DNA from: an uncultured beta proteobacterium
Lineage (GTDB): Bacteria; Pseudomonadota; Gammaproteobacteria; Burkholderiales; Rhodocyclaceae
Length of the DNA stretch: 64,000 bases
Direction of reading: 5' to 3'
Assembly: GCA_903908065.1 (NCBI GenBank)
Contig: CAIVQO010000070.1
Span: 18,307-82,306, forward strand
Shown here: positions 57,146-64,000 of the stretch, in pieces
Numbering within the stretch: the stretch's first letter is position 1
Layout of the letters: each line of letters starts with the position of its first letter
The notes under the pieces: generated by a model
The model's database searches: none
The model's input: only the letters and a program-made list of their open reading frames with translations
Told to the model about the DNA's origin: nothing
Made by a program: the position numbers and the translations under genes

Positions 57146-58053
57146 GCAACATCCTCGTCATCGGCGGCAGCGGCTTTTTGGGCAGCGCGATCGTGCGCGA
57201 ACTCGCTCGCCGTCCCGCCAGCGCCGACTTTTGTTTCACCCTGCCGACGCGGCGCGAGGCGGGCGCGAAGCACCTCAGCGTGCTGCCCACCGCGCGCGTG
57301 GTCGAAGCCGACGTGCACGACCCGGCGACGCTGACGCGCCTGATGGCCGGCCAGGATGCGGTGATCAGCCTCGTCGGCATCCTCAAGGGCGGCGAAGGCG
57401 AGCCTTACGGCGCCGGCTTCGCCCGCGCCCATGTCGAGCTTCCGCGCAAGATCGCCGCGGCGGCCAAGGCGGCCGGCGTGCGCCGCGTGCTGCATGTCTC
57501 GGCCCTGCGCGCGGCGGCCGATGCGCCTTCAGGCTACCTGCGTTCCAAGGCCGCCGGCGAAGCGGCGCTGATCGAGGCCGGGCTCGACCTGACGATCTTC
57601 CGCCCCTCGGTGATCTTCGGCCGCGGCGATTCCTTTCTCACCCTGTTCGCGCGCATGGCGAAAATTGCGCCCTTCTTCCCGCTCGCCGGCAGCACGGCGC
57701 GCTTCCAACCGGTGTGGGTGGAGGATGTCGCGGCGGCCGTGGCCGACAGCCTGGCGCGGGCCGACAGCATCGGCCAGGCCTACGACCTCTGCGGCCCGAA
57801 GCAGTACGCGCTGGCCGAGCTGGTGCGCTATGCCACGGCGGTATCGGGCCATCCGCGCGCGGTGATCGGCATTCCCGAGGCCGTCGGCTGGCTGCAGGCC
57901 TGGGCCATGGAATTCATTCCCAACGGGCCGATGACGCGCGACAACATCCGCTCGATGCGCGTGCCCAGCGTCTGCGAAGCCGGCTGCGGCCTGCCCTTCG
58001 GCCGTGTCGCCACGGCGCTGGAAGTGATCGCGCCGACCTACCTGCGAGCCTGA
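57142..58053 (+). CDS. NAD-dependent epimerase/dehydratase-like SDR (NDUFA9 type)
   Basis: 303 residues of the atypical SDR fold: NILVIGGSGFLGSAIVREL as the cofactor loop, QDAVISLVGILKG, and VLHVSALRAAADAPSGYLRSK with the SDR Lys. Then come TIFRPSVIFGRGDSFLTLF and FQPVWVEDVAAAV. It resembles bacterial homologues of complex I subunit NDUFA9, which bind NAD(P)H without known catalysis. ATGA overlap with slt. An exact copy of the dispersed oligonucleotide encodes SADF near residue 28. Confidence 0.85.
   Translation: MSNILVIGGSGFLGSAIVRELARRPASADFCFTLPTRREAGAKHLSVLPTARVVEADVHDPATLTRLMAGQDAVISLVGILKGGEGEPYGAGFARAHVELPRKIAAAAKAAGVRRVLHVSALRAAADAPSGYLRSKAAGEAALIEAGLDLTIFRPSVIFGRGDSFLTLFARMAKIAPFFPLAGSTARFQPVWVEDVAAAVADSLARADSIGQAYDLCGPKQYALAELVRYATAVSGHPRAVIGIPEAVGWLQAWAMEFIPNGPMTRDNIRSMRVPSVCEAGCGLPFGRVATALEVIAPTYLRA
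57221..57232 (+). repeat. Exact GCGCCGACTTTT copy 6
   Basis: The full 16-base form GCCAGCGCCGACTTTT occupies 57217-57232, identical to copy 1. It encodes ASADF in the NDUFA9-like gene. Confidence 0.75.
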
Positions 58054-58062
58054 TCCGCGCCG

Positions 58063-59292
58063 ATGGAGACGTACGTCGTCGGCGGCGCAGTGCGCGACGA
58101 ACTGCTCGGCCTGCCGGTGAAGGACCGCGACTGGGTGGTGGTCGGCGCCACGCCGGAGCAGATGCTGGCACAGGGCTACCTGCAGGTCGGCCGCGACTTC
58201 CCGGTCTTCCTGCACCCGCAGAGCCACGAGGAATACGCGCTGGCGCGCACCGAGCGCAAGACCGCACCCGGCTATACCGGCTTCGTGGTGCATGCCTCGC
58301 CCGAGGTGAGGCTGGAAGACGACCTGCTGCGCCGCGACCTGACCATCAACGCGATTGCCCGCGATGCCGCCGGCAATTACATCGATCCCCACGGCGGGCG
58401 TGCCGACCTTGCCGCGCGCGTGATGCGCCATGTCTCGCCGGCCTTCGCCGAAGACCCGGTGCGCATCCTGCGCGTGGCGCGCTTTGCCGCGCGCTTTGCC
58501 GATTTCAGCGTGGCGCCGGAAACCCTGGCGCTGATGCGCGAGATGGTGGCGGCAGGCGAGGTCGATGCCCTGGTGCCCGAGCGCGTCTGGCAGGAACTGG
58601 CGCGCGGCCTGATGGAGGACAAGCCCTCGCGCATGTTCGCCGTGCTGCGCGAATGCGGCGCGCTGGTGCGGCTGCTGCCGGAGGTCGATGCCCTGTGGGG
58701 CGTGCCGCAGCGCGCCGACTACCATCCGGAAATCGACACCGGCGTGCATGTGATGATGGTGATCGACATGGCGGCACGCCTCGGTGCCGCCCTGCCGGCG
58801 CGCTTCGCCGCCCTGACCCACGACCTCGGCAAGGCGAAGACGCCGGCCGACATCCTGCCGCGCCACCACGGCCACGAAACCAGGAGCGTGGCGCTGGTCG
58901 AGGCGATGAGCGAGCGCCTGCGGGTACCGGTCGAATGCCGCGACGTGGCGCGCCTGGCGGCGCGCTTCCACGGCGACATGCACCGCATCGCCGAGCTGCG
59001 GCCGGATACGCGATTGAGCGTCCTGGAACGCTGCGATGCGCTGCGTCGCCCCGAGCGCTTCGATCTGATCCTGCTGGCCTGCGAGGCGGATTCCCGCGGC
59101 CGGCTGGGCTGGGAAGAGCGTGACTACGTGGCCGCTGGGCAATGGCGCGCGACGCTTGCCGCGGTACGCGCCGTCGATGCCGGCGCCATAGCCCGCGAGC
59201 TAGCGGCGCAGGGCCGCGACAAGGCGCAAGCCATCGCCCAGGCGGTGGCCGCCGCACGCGTCGAAGCGATCAGGGCCCGGTCGGCGCTATAG
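58063..59292 (+). CDS. cca: Multifunctional CCA tRNA nucleotidyltransferase
   Basis: 409 residues. Class II nucleotidyltransferase head: [23 protein letters not shown] (region cited), the [14 protein letters not shown] motif, and the tail HD phosphohydrolase domain with [10 protein letters not shown]. It adds CCA to tRNA 3' ends and, in HD-domain members, trims 2',3'-cyclic phosphates. The stop overlaps the convergent DUF2905 gene by six bases. Confidence 0.94.
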   Translation: METYVVGGAVRDELLGLPVKDRDWVVVGATPEQMLAQGYLQVGRDFPVFLHPQSHEEYALARTERKTAPGYTGFVVHASPEVRLEDDLLRRDLTINAIARDAAGNYIDPHGGRADLAARVMRHVSPAFAEDPVRILRVARFAARFADFSVAPETLALMREMVAAGEVDALVPERVWQELARGLMEDKPSRMFAVLRECGALVRLLPEVDALWGVPQRADYHPEIDTGVHVMMVIDMAARLGAALPARFAALTHDLGKAKTPADILPRHHGHETRSVALVEAMSERLRVPVECRDVARLAARFHGDMHRIAELRPDTRLSVLERCDALRRPERFDLILLACEADSRGRLGWEERDYVAAGQWRATLAAVRAVDAGAIARELAAQGRDKAQAIAQAVAAARVEAIRARSAL

Positions 59293-59484
59293 CAGCCAGC
59301 CGATGATTCCGGCGATCAGCGAAAACACGATCGCCGACGCAAAGGGAAAGGAGTATTCCTTGCCGCGCAGGCGGAAGCGGATGTCGCCCGGCAGCCGCCC
59401 CAGAGGCATCAGGCGCGCCACGCGCGGTTGCAGCAGGCCGACGACGAAGACGGCGGCGAACAGGACAATCAGCCACTTCAGCAT
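59287..59484 (-). CDS. DUF2905 small membrane protein
   Basis: 65 residues with two membrane segments, one at each end ([17 protein letters not shown] and [18 protein letters not shown]), joined by a conserved loop [20 protein letters not shown]. This GRLPGDIR pattern is the DUF2905 signature. Function is unknown. I use ATG 59484, which gives the family length. Confidence 0.85.
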   Translation of the reverse strand: MLKWLIVLFAAVFVVGLLQPRVARLMPLGRLPGDIRFRLRGKEYSFPFASAIVFSLIAGIIGWLL

Positions 59485-59589
59485 GAGGGGCACGCGGTAG
59501 AATCGGGCAAAACAACATCTTAAAGCGGAGCCGAAGCTGATGATGCCCGAAATACGGCAGTTTCCCGGCGGCTCCGCCTGCCCTGACCC

Positions 59590-60393
59590 ATGAGCACCAA
59601 GAGCCCCGAGGACTACGAAGTCCTCTCGCGCCTGCCTGCCGGCAAGGCCAAGCCCACCCCGCTGCTGTTCATCCACGGCGCCTATGCCGCCGCCTGGTGC
59701 TGGGAAGACCATTTCCTGCCCTACTTCGCCGAGGCGGGTTATGCCGCCCATGCGCTGAGCCTGTCGGGCCACGGCGGCTCGCCCGGACGGCGCCACCTCG
59801 ACAGTTTTTCGATCGCCGATTACGTGCGCGACGTGTCGACGATGGTCGACCGGCTGCCGACGCCGCCGGTGCTGATCGGCCATTCGATGGGCGGCTTCGT
59901 GGTGCAGAAGTACCTCGAAGACCATGTCGCGCCGGGCGCGGTGCTGATGTGCGCGGTGCCGCCGCAGGGCCTGATGTCGGCGGCCTTCGGCCTGATGTTT
60001 TCCAAGCCGAGCCTGATGAAGGACATGAACAACCTGATGGCCGGCGGCAAGAGCTCGATCGAGACCCTGCGCGAAGCCCTATTCGCCCAGGAGGTGTCGC
60101 TCGACGACCTCAAGCGTTACTACAAGAATTCGCAATCCGAATCGCATCGCGCGATCTGGGACATGTCGCTGTTCGGCATGCCGCGCACCCATCGCATCAA
60201 GCGCACGCCGCTGCTGGTGCAGGGCGCGGAATTCGACCACCTGATCCCGTCCTCGCTGGTGGAGATGACGGCGCGCTCCTACGATGTCGAGGCCCACATC
60301 TTTCCCGCTATGGGCCACGGCCTGATGCTGGAAAAGGACTGGCAGAAACCGGCGCGGCAGATCCTCGACTGGCTCAAGGAGATCGGCGCGTGA
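59590..60393 (+). CDS. Alpha/beta hydrolase
   Basis: 267 residues. Oxyanion-hole LFIHGAYAAAWCWE, nucleophile Ser in LIGHSMGGFVVQ and catalytic His in FPAMGHGLML are present. The family includes esterases and lactonases; nothing here fixes the substrate. It overlaps the DUF1840 gene by GTGA. Confidence 0.88.
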   Translation: MSTKSPEDYEVLSRLPAGKAKPTPLLFIHGAYAAAWCWEDHFLPYFAEAGYAAHALSLSGHGGSPGRRHLDSFSIADYVRDVSTMVDRLPTPPVLIGHSMGGFVVQKYLEDHVAPGAVLMCAVPPQGLMSAAFGLMFSKPSLMKDMNNLMAGGKSSIETLREALFAQEVSLDDLKRYYKNSQSESHRAIWDMSLFGMPRTHRIKRTPLLVQGAEFDHLIPSSLVEMTARSYDVEAHIFPAMGHGLMLEKDWQKPARQILDWLKEIGA

Positions 60394-60722
60394 TCATCAC
60401 CTTCCAGTCGCCGGCCTCGGGCGACGTGATCATGTTCGGCGACGTGGCGAAGCGCATGATGGAACTCATGGGCAAGGAACCGGCCGACAAGGGCATCGTC
60501 ACCGTCGAGCAGTTGCCCGATGCGATCGCGCGGATCAAGGCGGCGATCGAGGAAGACCGGCGCCAACGCGCCGGCAAGAACCCCGAGGACCTGCCGCAAA
60601 CGGAGCGTGCGGAAGGCGGCGGCAGCCGCCCCTTCGTCACCGTTTCGCAGCGCGCCCTGCCGCTGCTGGAATTGCTGGAGTGGTCGCTGAAAAAACAGAA
60701 ACCGGTGGTTTGGGGGGTGTGA
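60390..60722 (+). CDS. DUF1840 protein
   Basis: 110 residues. ITFQSPASGDVIMFGDVAKR and GIVTVEQLPDAIARIKAAI match the DUF1840 pattern, with a C-terminal SQRALPLLELLEWSLKK helix. Soluble and uncharacterised. The GTG start lies within the stop of the hydrolase gene, so the two are co-translated. Confidence 0.82.
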   Translation: MIITFQSPASGDVIMFGDVAKRMMELMGKEPADKGIVTVEQLPDAIARIKAAIEEDRRQRAGKNPEDLPQTERAEGGGSRPFVTVSQRALPLLELLEWSLKKQKPVVWGV

Positions 60723-60789
60723 CTTTTTGCATGTCAGGCGGCTAGAAACGCCCTAGAATCTTTACTCCTCAAGTACTACGGAGATTCGC

Positions 60790-62280
60790 GTGCGTTACCT
60801 TTCTTTCTCCCTGCTGGCCCTGCTTTCTGCCGCTGCCTTCGCCCAGGCGCCGGCACCGATCGAACGGGTCAAGATCACCGACAACGAGCTCAGCTGCAAG
60901 GCCGCATTCGACGAATTGCAGGGGCTGGACAAGGTCATCGCCGAGACCAAGGCGGCGCAGTCGGCGGGCCAGAATACGGCGACGGCCGGGCAGGCGGCGG
61001 GCGTGGCCGCCGAAGTGGCCAGCCGCAGCGGCCTGTTCGGCTCGATCGGCGGCCTCACCGGGCAAATCTTCGGCTCCGTGGCGAGCAAGACCGCCGCCAA
61101 CGTTGCCGAGCAGCAGGGCCAGATGACGGCGGCGCAGGCCGTCGAACGCGAAAAGCAGGCGCTGGCGCGCAAGGAGCACCTGACGCAGATCTTCCTCACC
61201 AAGGGCTGCTCGGCCAGCGACCCCTCGGCACCCGGCAAGACGCCGAACGCCGCCTTGCCGATGCCGGTTGCTCCTGCCGCCGTTGCGCCCAAGACCACGG
61301 AGCAGGCGCTCAAGGAAGCCGCCGGCAGTGCCGTGCCGATTACCGCCAGCCTCGATCTGAAGAACGACCTGATCGGCGAGATGAAAGCCATGAACCGGGT
61401 TGTCGTGCCGCAGTTCCGTGTCGCCTTCGTCGCCAAGACCGGCGTCAGCGCACGCGGTGGCGCCGGGCTGGCCAACCTCGGCCAGTCCACCGGTTTCAAC
61501 CGGACCATCACCCAGGCACAAAGTGCGCGTGTGGACATGATGCTGGGCAATGTCGATTACGCCCTGATGCAGGGCCTGGCGGAACAGCTGTATGCCGATT
61601 TCCTGAAGCGGCTGGCGGCCAACGGCAAGCAGGTGCTTTCCCTGGCCGACATGAAGAAGTCCTCGGGCTATCCGAAGATCGAGCCGGTCAAGCTGGACAA
61701 GCCTTACGTCAAAAGCCCGTTCGACGACACGCGCGAGTTCATCTTCGCCACGCCCAGGGAGTTGCCGCTGGCCTTCATGCACATCGATACCCATCTGGGC
61801 AGCGCCGGGCCTTTCGACCAAAACACCACCAAGGCGTTTGCCGAGCTGGGTGCAACGCTCGATGCGCTGGTCCTGATTCCAACCGTCATCGTCGATTTTG
61901 CGCAGCTCGAATCCAGCGGCAACAGCCGTTTTGCCACCTCGGCGGAGGCCAGTGCCACGCCCAAAGTCGGCATTTCGGCAGCGACCATGCTGATCGGCAT
62001 GATCGGCAAGGACGCCAAGATCTTCTTTCATGGCGATGCCCGCTTTTCGCGCCTGAACCAGCCCTTCTTTGCCGAGGGCGAGTTCGGCACCGTCAAGTCG
62101 GTCGATTCCTTCGACAACGTCGCGCTGGCCAACAGCCTGACCAGCCTTACCGGTACCCAGGGTACGCAGTACCGCTATGACAAAAAGCTGGTGACCGCCG
62201 ATCCGGCGCAATACGCGAAAAAGGTGATGCAGGTCGGCGCCACCATCAACCAGGCCTTTGTCGACGGCCTCAAACCCTAA
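60790..62280 (+). CDS. Large secreted protein of unknown function
   Basis: 496 residues. A signal peptide (1-19, ending AFA) is followed by two Cys that may pair (near 36 and 140). A glycine-zipper-like stretch (about 66-105, GLFGSIGGLTGQIFGSVASK) suggests membrane association or oligomerisation. A C-terminal domain of about 310 residues is predicted alpha/beta, with VDMMLGNVDYALMQGLAEQL and FIFATPRELPLAFMHID. I do not recognise a family. GTG start with GGAGA upstream. It stands alone and is followed by a strong hairpin. Confidence 0.7.
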   Translation: MRYLSFSLLALLSAAAFAQAPAPIERVKITDNELSCKAAFDELQGLDKVIAETKAAQSAGQNTATAGQAAGVAAEVASRSGLFGSIGGLTGQIFGSVASKTAANVAEQQGQMTAAQAVEREKQALARKEHLTQIFLTKGCSASDPSAPGKTPNAALPMPVAPAAVAPKTTEQALKEAAGSAVPITASLDLKNDLIGEMKAMNRVVVPQFRVAFVAKTGVSARGGAGLANLGQSTGFNRTITQAQSARVDMMLGNVDYALMQGLAEQLYADFLKRLAANGKQVLSLADMKKSSGYPKIEPVKLDKPYVKSPFDDTREFIFATPRELPLAFMHIDTHLGSAGPFDQNTTKAFAELGATLDALVLIPTVIVDFAQLESSGNSRFATSAEASATPKVGISAATMLIGMIGKDAKIFFHGDARFSRLNQPFFAEGEFGTVKSVDSFDNVALANSLTSLTGTQGTQYRYDKKLVTADPAQYAKKVMQVGATINQAFVDGLKP

Positions 62281-62319
62281 GCTTGTGTCGCACGGGGGCT
62301 GATACCCCCGTGCGCAAGC
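62281..62319. terminator. Strong intergenic hairpin between convergent genes
   Basis: A perfect ten-base-pair stem CGCACGGGGG / CCCCCGTGCG (62289-62298, 62305-62314) with a six-base loop is extended by GCTTG / CAAGC beyond a three-base bulge. There is no T-run, so it is probably a bidirectional barrier or processing signal between the secreted-protein gene and the minus-strand gene ending at 62336. Confidence 0.65.
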
Positions 62320-62335
62320 TGTTGGCGTTCGGCCT

Positions 62336-62806
62336 TCAGTGCGGCTTGTTCAGGCCGCTGATGAAGTTCACCGGAAACACCGCTTCGGGTCCGGCACCCT
62401 TGGTCGGCATATGTTCATAGTCGGGCATCTGCTCGCCGATGCCGGCGGCCTGGGTCAGCTTGCCGAGCAGGATTTGTAACTGGTCGGTGAGCCAGCTGTC
62501 TTCACAACGCGTCGGCATGTAAAGCAGATCGCGCACGCGGTCGGGAATTTCCTCGGCCGGGATCACGTCATTCGCCGCGTAGGCCGAGGTAAAGAAAGGG
62601 CCGGCGATGAAGCGCAGGCTCCAGCCTTCCTCCTCGTCGGGGAGCAGCAGGAAGACGCGGGCGCCTTCGGCCGTGGCGTTTTCGTCATCCTCGTCGTCGC
62701 CGAACACCGGCATCGCGGCGAAGGCCGCCTTGCCGGTTTGCTGCACGTAGGCAACGGCGTCGTTGAAACTCAGGCGCTCAGCGATGTGAGCTTGGTTCTC
62801 CTGCAT
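62336..62806 (-). CDS. Hypothetical acidic protein downstream of metH
   Basis: 156 residues. Starts MQENQAHIAERLSFNDAVAY; acidic centre (PVFGDDEDDENATAEG), no signal peptide or membrane span. AGGAGT precedes ATG 62806. The gene lies 19 bp after the metH stop on the same strand and is likely co-transcribed. I do not recognise a domain, so a role in methionine or B12 metabolism is only suggested by position. Confidence 0.65.
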   Translation of the reverse strand: MQENQAHIAERLSFNDAVAYVQQTGKAAFAAMPVFGDDEDDENATAEGARVFLLLPDEEEGWSLRFIAGPFFTSAYAANDVIPAEEIPDRVRDLLYMPTRCEDSWLTDQLQILLGKLTQAAGIGEQMPDYEHMPTKGAGPEAVFPVNFISGLNKPH

Positions 62807-62825
62807 GGGGCACTCCTGGTGGGGG

Positions 62826-64000
62826 TCATAACAGCGGGGCGAGCCATTTGCTGGCTTCTGGTATCGAATACTGGGCCCGGTGCGCCCAATCTTCAAGCTG
62901 GTCGCGATCGATCTTGCTGATGGCGAAATAACGCGCGTCGGGGTGGGCCAGGTAAAAGCCCGCCACCGAGGCCGCCGGCGTCATGGCAAAGCTCTCGGTG
63001 AGGCCCATGCCGGCGTTGGCTTCGGCACCCAGCAACTTGAACAAGCCCCCCTTGGCGGTATGGTCGGGGCAGGCCGGGTAGCCGGGTGCCGGGCGGATGC
63101 CTGCGTACTTTTCGGCGATCAGGTCTTCGTTGGCAAGCTGCTCGCCGGCGGCATAGCCCCAGTACTTGGTGCGCACCTCACGGTGCAGCCATTCCGCAGC
63201 CGCCTCGGCCAGCCGGTCTGCCAGTGACTTGAGCATGATGGCGCGGTAGTCGTCGTGCGCCGCCTCGAACTCGGCTAGCTTCTTCTCGATGCCGAGCCCG
63301 GCGGTGACGGCAAAGGCCCCGGCCCAGTCGCCTGTCGGCGCGACGAAATCGGCCAGGCTTTGCTGCGGCTTGCCGTCGGGGCGTTCCTGCTGCTGGCGCA
63401 GGCCGTGCCAGGTGTAGGCCGGCTGGCCGTCGACGAGGAAGGAAATGTCCTCGTCCTGGCGCGTGACGGGGAATAGGCCGAACACGGCGTTGGCCGTCAG
63501 CCATTCCTCGTCGAGGATGCGGCCGAGCATGTCCTGCGCATCGCGGAAGACGTTGCGTGCGGCCTCGCCCACCTTCTCGTCGTCGAGGATGGCGGGGAAG
63601 CGCCCGGCGAGGTCCCAGGTCTGGAAGAAGGGGGTCCAGTCGATGTACTTCGCGACCTCGGCGAGGTCGAGCTGCTTCAGTACGGTAACGCCCGGCGTCT
63701 TCGGCGTCACGGGCGCATAGCCCAGCTTCGCCGCGTTGGCACGCGCCGCGGCCAGCGGCACCAGCGGCACGCCCTTCTTGCCGGCGTGCTGGGCGCGGAC
63801 CTTCTCGTAATCGGCGGCGATTTCGGCGACATAGGCGGCACGCATGTCCTGCGACAGCAGGCGCGTCACCACACCGACGGCGCGCGAGGCGTCGGGCACA
63901 TAGACCACCGGCTGGTCGTAGTTGGGGGCGATCTTCAGCGCGGTGTGGGCGCGGCTGGTCGTCGCGCCGCCGATCAGCAGCGGCACATCCAGTCCGTTGC
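62826..64000 (-). CDS. metH: Cobalamin-dependent methionine synthase MetH, C-terminal part (5' end outside window)
   Basis: About 391 residues, truncated by the window edge. Visible are the end of the B12-binding domain (LLIGGATTSRAHTALKI, PVVYVPDASRAVGV) and the whole activation domain that binds S-adenosylmethionine (GLGIEKKLAEFEAAHDDYRAI, GIRPAPGYPACPDHTAK, LTESFAMTPAASVAGFY). MetH methylates homocysteine from methyl-THF through cobalamin. The AdoMet-binding RxxxGYPACPDH segment is intact. Confidence 0.95.
   Translation of the reverse strand, partial: NGLDVPLLIGGATTSRAHTALKIAPNYDQPVVYVPDASRAVGVVTRLLSQDMRAAYVAEIAADYEKVRAQHAGKKGVPLVPLAAARANAAKLGYAPVTPKTPGVTVLKQLDLAEVAKYIDWTPFFQTWDLAGRFPAILDDEKVGEAARNVFRDAQDMLGRILDEEWLTANAVFGLFPVTRQDEDISFLVDGQPAYTWHGLRQQQERPDGKPQQSLADFVAPTGDWAGAFAVTAGLGIEKKLAEFEAAHDDYRAIMLKSLADRLAEAAAEWLHREVRTKYWGYAAGEQLANEDLIAEKYAGIRPAPGYPACPDHTAKGGLFKLLGAEANAGMGLTESFAMTPAASVAGFYLAHPDARYFAISKIDRDQLEDWAHRAQYSIPEASKWLAPLL

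Overview
The window is about 64 kb of GC-rich (roughly two-thirds G+C), tightly packed bacterial chromosome. Gene order and content point to a betaproteobacterium, most likely of the Rhodocyclales / Sterolibacteriaceae type. The main pointers are rpoN-hpf-ptsN-hprK with an HPr kinase, ribE-ribBA-ribH-nusB-thiL-pgpA-pncC-recA-recX, and the fatty-acyl and tungstate genes. This placement is inference from synteny. I see no rRNA, tRNA, IS element, prophage or CRISPR array.

Left part (1-13.7 kb) is core metabolism. It holds a divergent coiled-coil gene, then cutA-dsbD-ribE-ribBA-ribH-nusB-thiL-pgpA-pncC in touching or overlapping order, recA-recX-lptB-rpoN-hpf-ptsN-hprK, and a secreted PsiF-repeat protein closed by a clear terminator. 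From 13.8 to 25.5 kb lies a fatty-acyl/CoA module: PadR regulator plus 2,4-dienoyl-CoA reductase, an ACAD10/11-like acyl-CoA dehydrogenase, an operon that joins a LysR regulator to a NarX/NarL-like two-component pair, an aminoglycoside-phosphotransferase-like kinase, a branched-chain-type ABC binding protein, an acyl-CoA synthetase and an SDR. From 25.5 to 31.2 kb is a tungstate-type ABC transporter with two tandem binding proteins, a divergent ModE-like/PBP-domain regulator and an aldehyde dehydrogenase. From 31.3 to 39.2 kb are two ABC-F ATPases flanking a VapBC-like toxin-antitoxin pair and an acyltransferase, then PPK2, a PaiB-like protein and a MidA-like methyltransferase.

The most striking part is 39.2-46.2 kb, an apparently complete alpha-hydroxyketone quorum-sensing locus of the Vibrio CqsA/CqsS and Legionella LqsA/LqsR/LqsS kind. 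It has a CqsS/LqsS-like membrane kinase, an LqsR-like response regulator with an expanded receiver, and a CqsA/LqsA synthase. Beside them are a LuxR-type receptor with the acyl-homoserine-lactone pocket residues but no luxI, and a cytosolic HK-REC-Hpt hybrid kinase. A perfect 16-bp dyad of the lux-box form CT-N12-AG lies between the synthase and the hybrid kinase, about 43.5 bp upstream of a plausible start point for the kinase gene. This suggests two small-molecule signals converging on one locus.

The right part (46.3-64 kb) carries a MliC-like lipoprotein, small zinc-ribbon and Cys-rich secreted proteins, a GcvA-like LysR, a thioesterase, AmpG, YqaA, IlvA, a PatB-like C-S lyase, a 5-formyl-THF cyclo-ligase, lytic transglycosylase Slt, an NDUFA9-like SDR, the CCA enzyme, several small conserved proteins, a large secreted protein of unknown function and the C-terminal part of MetH.

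A second genome-scale signal is a short oligonucleotide, core GCGCCGACTTTT (often GCCAGCGCCGACTTTT). It occurs six times exactly and at least six more times with one or two changes, on both strands, in several reading frames and once between genes. That pattern points to selection on the DNA rather than on the protein.
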